NCBI GenBank assembly: GCA_012960135.1
Contig: DUBW01000065.1
Location: 20,080 to 72,793, forward strand
From: Methyloprofundus sp.
Lineage (GTDB): Bacteria; Pseudomonadota; Gammaproteobacteria; Methylococcales; Methylomonadaceae
Direction of reading: 5' to 3'
DNA length: 52,714 nt
The translations under genes and the position numbers were made by a program. This document shows positions 47,466 to 52,714 of the stretch, piece after piece (position 1 is the first letter of the stretch; every line of letters starts with the position of its first letter). The notes beneath the pieces were generated by a model. It was not told the DNA's origin and did no database searches. It saw only the letters and a program-made list of their open reading frames with translations.

Positions 47466-49007
47466 ATGCAATTAAATCCATCTGAAATAAGTGATCTGAT
47501 TAAGAAACGGATCGAAAATTTCGACGTCAACGTCGAAGCGCATACGGAAGGTACTGTAGTCAGTGTGACTGACGGTATTATTAGAGTACATGGTTTGTCT
47601 GAAGTAATGCAGGGTGAAATGCTTGAATTCCCTGGCGATTCTTATGGCATGGCCTTGAATTTGGAAAGAGATTCTGTTGGTGTGGTTATGTTAGGTGCAT
47701 ACCAGCATATCACCGAAGGCGATATCGTTAAATGTACCGGTAGAATTTTAGAAGTGCCTGTTGGTGAAGCATTACTAGGTCGTGTCGTTGATGCACTAGG
47801 TAATCCTATCGACGGTAAAGGCGAAATCGACACTGATCTCACATCTCCTGTAGAAAAAATTGCCCCGGGCGTTATTGCCAGACAGTCGGTTGATCAACCT
47901 GTACAACTAGGTTTGAAATCGATTGATTCAATGATTCCGGTTGGTCGTGGTCAGCGAGAGCTAATTATTGGTGACCGCCAGACAGGTAAAACTGCGATAG
48001 CGATTGATGCGATTATCAATCAGAAAGATACCGGCATTAAATGTATCTATGTGGCTATTGGACAAAAGCGATCTTCAGTTGCAAATTTGGTACGTAAATT
48101 AGAAGAGCATGGCGCGATGGATCATACCATCATCGTTTCTGCAACAGCTTCTGAATCAGCTGCTCTACAATTCATTGCACCTTATACAGGATGTTCAATG
48201 GGTGAGTTTTTTAGAGATAAAGGTGAAGATGCGCTGATTATCTATGATGATTTGACTAAACAAGCCTGGGCTTATCGTCAAATGTCATTACTATTACGTC
48301 GTCCGCCAGGTCGTGAAGCCTATCCTGGAGACGTTTTCTACATTCACTCTCGCTTATTAGAAAGAGCATCACGCATAAATGCGGATGAAGTAGAAAAATT
48401 AACCGGCGGTAAAGTAAAAGGTAAAACGGGTTCATTAACAGCTTTGCCGATTATTGAAACGCAGGGTGGTGATGTATCCGCATTCGTACCTACTAACGTT
48501 ATTTCAATTACGGATGGACAGATTTTCCTTGAGTCTGATTTATTCAACTCAGGTATACGTCCAGCGGTTAACGCGGGCTTATCTGTCTCTCGAGTCGGTG
48601 GCGCAGCGCAAACGAAAATCATCAAGAAATTAGGGGGTGGTATTCGTCTTGATTTAGCTCAATACCGTGAATTAGCAGCTTTTGCTCAATTTGCCTCGGA
48701 TCTGGATGAAGCGACACGTAAGCAAATTGAACGTGGACAGCGCGTTACTGAATTGATGAAACAGGATCAATATTCACCGATGTCTGTTGCGCAAATGGCC
48801 GTTTCTCTTTATGCAGCTAACGAAGGATTCCTGGATGATTTAGAAATCAATAAAGTCCGTGATTTCGAAGATGCACTTCAGTTATACCTGGGTTCAGAGC
48901 AATCTGCGCTAATGACGAAAATTAATGAGAAAGGCGATTTTAGTGATGAAATCAAGCAGGGAATTCATACTGCGATAGAAAGTTTCATTAAAACAAGTAG
49001 CTGGTAA
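47466..49007 (+). CDS. atpA: ATP synthase F1 subunit alpha
   Basis: The non-catalytic nucleotide-binding subunit of F1. The 513 residues match Escherichia in length. The P-loop is GDRQTGKTA at 169-177. [37 protein letters not shown] and the alpha/beta signature with the arginine finger in [12 protein letters not shown] are present. A short ribosome-site-like GAGAAAA lies before the ATG. Confidence 0.98.
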   Translation: MQLNPSEISDLIKKRIENFDVNVEAHTEGTVVSVTDGIIRVHGLSEVMQGEMLEFPGDSYGMALNLERDSVGVVMLGAYQHITEGDIVKCTGRILEVPVGEALLGRVVDALGNPIDGKGEIDTDLTSPVEKIAPGVIARQSVDQPVQLGLKSIDSMIPVGRGQRELIIGDRQTGKTAIAIDAIINQKDTGIKCIYVAIGQKRSSVANLVRKLEEHGAMDHTIIVSATASESAALQFIAPYTGCSMGEFFRDKGEDALIIYDDLTKQAWAYRQMSLLLRRPPGREAYPGDVFYIHSRLLERASRINADEVEKLTGGKVKGKTGSLTALPIIETQGGDVSAFVPTNVISITDGQIFLESDLFNSGIRPAVNAGLSVSRVGGAAQTKIIKKLGGGIRLDLAQYRELAAFAQFASDLDEATRKQIERGQRVTELMKQDQYSPMSVAQMAVSLYAANEGFLDDLEINKVRDFEDALQLYLGSEQSALMTKINEKGDFSDEIKQGIHTAIESFIKTSSW

Positions 49008-49019
49008 AAGGGGCCAAAA

Positions 49020-49886
49020 ATGGCTGTTGGTAAAGAAATACGTACTAAGATCGCGAGTATTAAAAATACTCAGAAGATCACGCGCGCAATGGAAATGGTT
49101 GCTGCAAGTAAAATGCGTAAGACAAAGGAAAGGATGGAGGCAACACGCCCCTACTCAAAAAAGATTAGTCAGATTATTAAACATCTGGCACATGCTAATC
49201 CTGAGTACAAACACCCTTTTCTGGTTGAGCGTGAAGTAAAGCGGATCGGTGTTATTATTGTTAGTTCCGACCGGGGCTTGTGTGGTGGTCTGAATTCAAA
49301 TTTATTCAGAAAAACACTAAGGCAGTTAACCCAGTGGGATGGTGATAATATCGAAGTCGATATTTGTACGATAGGTGGTAAAAGCGCGAGTTTTTTTAGC
49401 CGCTTAGATACAAATATGGTTGGACAGGCTGCTAAATTAGGCGACACGCCACATTTAGAGGATGTTATCGGTGTCATTAAAGTGATGCTGGATGCCTATC
49501 ATGCAGGCACAATTGATGAACTGTATGTCATGTACAACGAATTCGTTAACACCATGACACAAGAACCAACGGTTAGCCAATTACTTCCTGTCGTAGCAGG
49601 TGAGTTAGAAACTGATAATCTAAAAGGCCACTGGGACTATTTATATGAACCGGATGCCAAAGAAGTTTTAGAAAATTTACTAACACGCTATATAGAATCC
49701 ATTGTTTATCAAGGCTTGGTTGAAAATAACGCCTGTGAGCAGGCAGCCAGAATGGTTGCAATGAAAAGTGCTTCAGATAACGCTGGTAACCTTATTGATG
49801 AATTGCAACTTGTCTATAATAAAGCAAGACAAGCAGCGATTACTCAGGAAATTTCAGAAATTGTTGCTGGTGCTGCGGCGGTTTAG
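49020..49886 (+). CDS. atpG: ATP synthase F1 subunit gamma
   Basis: The central rotor shaft. The 288 residues have the expected long N-terminal helix ([28 protein letters not shown]), the Rossmann-like middle ([18 protein letters not shown]) and the C-terminal helix ([28 protein letters not shown]). It lies 12 bases after atpA. Confidence 0.97.
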   Translation: MAVGKEIRTKIASIKNTQKITRAMEMVAASKMRKTKERMEATRPYSKKISQIIKHLAHANPEYKHPFLVEREVKRIGVIIVSSDRGLCGGLNSNLFRKTLRQLTQWDGDNIEVDICTIGGKSASFFSRLDTNMVGQAAKLGDTPHLEDVIGVIKVMLDAYHAGTIDELYVMYNEFVNTMTQEPTVSQLLPVVAGELETDNLKGHWDYLYEPDAKEVLENLLTRYIESIVYQGLVENNACEQAARMVAMKSASDNAGNLIDELQLVYNKARQAAITQEISEIVAGAAAV

Positions 49887-49911
49887 GCTTGCAACGTAAC
49901 ACAGTATTTAA

Positions 49912-51300
<1,389 letters not shown>

Positions 51301-51323
51301 TCTGTTGATTTATAGGTAACATT

Positions 51324-51746
51324 ATGGTCATGCAAGTACATGTTGATATTGTAAGTGCAGAGAAAGAAATTTTCTCTGGGCTTGCAGAAATGGTTTTTGC
51401 GCCAGCTGAGCTGGGTGAAGTAGGTATTTCAGCACGTCATGCGCCATTAATATCTAAACTAAACCCGGGTGAAGTTCGCGTCAAAGTGAGCGATACAGAA
51501 ACCCAGGAGTTTTTTGTTTCCGGTGGGTTATTAGAAGTACAGCCACATTTAGTGACGGTACTGGCTGATACTGCAATCAGAGCAAAAGATATTGATGAGG
51601 CAGCTGCGTTAGACGCAAAAGCTAAAGCAGAAGAAGCATTAGAAGATAAGTCTGGTAAGATTGATTATGCAACAGCTCAAGCTCAATTAGCTAACGCAAT
51701 GATGCAATTAAGAGCGCTGGATAGACTCAGGAAACGTGCTTCGTAA
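51324..51746 (+). CDS. atpC: ATP synthase F1 subunit epsilon
   Basis: Rotor subunit and inhibitor of ATP hydrolysis. The 140 residues have the beta-sandwich (VHVDIVSAEKEIFSG, ARHAPLISKLNPGEVRV, FFVSGGLLEVQPHLVTVLADTAIR) and a C-terminal helical hairpin (LANAMMQLRALDRLRKRAS). ATG 51324 has AGG at eight bases; an ATG at 51330 is an alternative. It ends the operon, followed by a strong terminator. Confidence 0.96.
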   Translation: MVMQVHVDIVSAEKEIFSGLAEMVFAPAELGEVGISARHAPLISKLNPGEVRVKVSDTETQEFFVSGGLLEVQPHLVTVLADTAIRAKDIDEAAALDAKAKAEEALEDKSGKIDYATAQAQLANAMMQLRALDRLRKRAS

Positions 51747-51770
51747 GTAGGAAGCATGTTTTAAAATAAG

Positions 51771-51804
51771 AAGCCCGATAATGGAAACGTTATCGGGCTT
51801 TTTT
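51771..51804 (+). terminator. Rho-independent terminator of the atp operon
   Basis: AAGCCCGATAA at 51771-51781 pairs perfectly with TTATCGGGCTT at 51790-51800 across an eight-base loop, followed by more T. Confidence 0.95.
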
Positions 51805-51879
51805 GTGAGTGGCTTTTAATCAAGCTTGGCTCGATAGATTTAATTTATAATCAAGTTATGAACTTTTTGGTTTATTAGG

Positions 51880-52512
51880 TCAGTTAGACTCGTGAAAATT
51901 CTTTAAGCTTTTTGATAGCGGAAGAATTTTTTTCAATTCCCATGCACTAATTCCATTTTCACCTGAACTAGGTGATGGATGCCAGATATAAAAAACCTCT
52001 ATGGATTTACCATCTATTTGAGCATTAAATTTAGATGAAAATTTTGTGTTGCTCACGGTAAAGACATACTCAAAGTAAGATTGCGCAATTAAACCACAAA
52101 CTACAAATTTAAGGCTATTATTTGGCATCGTATTAATAGCAGTGAAAACTCTTCCTTTGTAGTCATCCAAAATAGGAAAAATTATTTCATTAGATTTAAA
52201 GAGGCATTTTAAATCGTTTTTGTATTGAGTGCGGCTATTGAAGCCAACAGCTTTTATCGCTAAATGTAATGATTTCATTTGAGCTGATAACTGCAAAGGC
52301 ATTTGAAACGTATTCATTACTGAATATAAGATATTTCCTTTCTGAATTTGTAAGCCTGCAGCTTCTTTTTTATTTTTCAATAAAATTCGACTAAAAACAG
52401 CTCCAGACTTCCCTAATAAAGGAATGGGTATATCATTTGACATCTCCTCACTATGAGGAGATTCAAGAATAAATGTTACATTAGCATTCTTTGTAATGAG
52501 GTCTGTTACCAA
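51880..52512 (-). CDS. Uracil-DNA-glycosylase-superfamily-like protein
   Basis: A 210-residue soluble protein. The N-terminal VTFILESPHSEEM, then PLLGKSGAVFSRIL, and C-terminal YIWHPSPSSGENGISAW correspond in place to the two active-site segments of uracil-DNA-glycosylase folds (GxxPG-like and HPSP). The catalytic water-holding Asp/Asn of classical enzymes is not evident, so a repair role is uncertain. The start is TTG at 52512, with GAGGG nine bases before; the next ATG (in HSEEMSND) would remove the first motif. It sits between the atp terminator and an IS256-type end, on the minus strand, and is AT-richer than the atp genes. Confidence 0.6.
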   Translation of the reverse strand: MVTDLITKNANVTFILESPHSEEMSNDIPIPLLGKSGAVFSRILLKNKKEAAGLQIQKGNILYSVMNTFQMPLQLSAQMKSLHLAIKAVGFNSRTQYKNDLKCLFKSNEIIFPILDDYKGRVFTAINTMPNNSLKFVVCGLIAQSYFEYVFTVSNTKFSSKFNAQIDGKSIEVFYIWHPSPSSGENGISAWELKKILPLSKSLKNFHESN

Positions 52513-52636
52513 GATTAAAAACCCTCTGAGTAATATTGAGAAAATTCTAAGCCTGATGCCACAAATAAGTATATAGCGTAGTTTTTGATTATCCGATTAT
52601 TAGCGAAGTTTTTGAAGAATAACTATAGTGTCTATT

Positions 52637-52714
52637 AGGGGCCTGTAAATAATTCTGTGTAACTGCCTGGTTTAAATATAATCGACTAAGCGGTCTTCGA
52701 ACTCAATCATAAAC
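52637..52714. mobile_element. End of an IS256-family insertion sequence (runs off window)
   Basis: The sequence near 52638 reads GGGCCTGTAAATAATTCTG and continues TGTAACTG; its reverse complement, CAGTTACACAGAATTATTTAC, has the layout of IS256-family terminal repeats. Just inside is a transposase C-terminus on the minus strand. The other end and any target duplication lie outside the window. Confidence 0.75.
52672..52714 (-). CDS. IS256-family transposase, last 13 codons only
   Basis: The minus strand reads FMIEFEDRLVDYI then TAA at 52672-52674. The pattern I-x-F-x-DRL near the very end is usual for IS256-group (mutator-type) transposases, and the distance of about 35 bases to the terminal repeat fits. 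Most of the gene lies past the right edge, so its integrity cannot be judged. Confidence 0.65.
   Translation of the reverse strand, partial: FMIEFEDRLVDYI

Overview
The window looks like chromosome of a moderately AT-rich gammaproteobacterial (type I, Methylococcales-like) methanotroph or methylotroph. The taxonomic pointer is a C1 cluster: malate dehydrogenase, MtdA, glycerate kinase, serine hydroxymethyltransferase and formate-tetrahydrofolate ligase. Around it lie typical gammaproteobacterial neighbourhoods: hda-DUF2069-wrbA-arsC, and mnmG-rsmG-parA-parB-atpIBEFHAGDC. Genus is not resolved; all calls come from reading the sequence and family knowledge, with no database search.

Layout. 1-5.4 kb: an RhlE-type RNA helicase, then an AT-rich accessory patch with a large membrane protein of unknown function, a broken glycosyltransferase and the stump of a P4-type integrase, ending at tRNA-Leu(CAA). 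This reads as the eroded edge of a genomic island. 5.5-11.4 kb: queA, then an overlapping mfd-csiV-Kazal lipoprotein unit and a 32-codon stump of an MBOAT acyltransferase. 11.4-18 kb: mdh facing a mtdA-gckA-glyA-ftfL operon, linking formate and methylene-tetrahydrofolate chemistry to the serine cycle. 18-25.2 kb: an AbrB/MazF toxin-antitoxin pair with a frameshifted toxin, a DsbA-like protein, an OFA-type MFS permease with its 42-residue small partner, a phosphopantetheinyl transferase, gamma-glutamyltranspeptidase and a HAD phosphatase. 25.2-30.6 kb: a twice-frameshifted gene, a foldback MITE, hda-DUF2069-wrbA-arsC, a MATE exporter and a membrane protein. 30.7-39.7 kb: tRNA-Lys, a TrmH-family methyltransferase, metH, a DUF2970 protein, a 146-residue membrane protein, an independently transcribed 42-residue membrane protein, an HTTM-DCC fusion and a 37-residue lipoprotein. 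39.8-52.7 kb: an ISL3 transposase relic, mnmG-rsmG-parA-parB, the whole F-type ATP synthase operon, a uracil-DNA-glycosylase-like protein, and the end of an IS256-family element running off the right edge.

Themes. Many intergenic regions carry members of one family of GTAG-headed palindromes (REP-like), at least nine copies. Small genes missed by length cut-offs are well supported: two 42-residue membrane proteins and a 37-residue lipoprotein, each with its own expression signals or coupling. Several pseudogenes are broken by single-base indels, two in homopolymer runs, so sequencing error must be excluded before calling them decayed. I found no convincing new multi-gene defence or biosynthetic system. 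The best candidates for undescribed biology are the solo 42-residue acidic-tailed membrane protein with a hairpin directly against its promoter, the 37-residue lipoprotein, the Kazal-like lipoprotein coupled to mfd-csiV, and the palindrome family.
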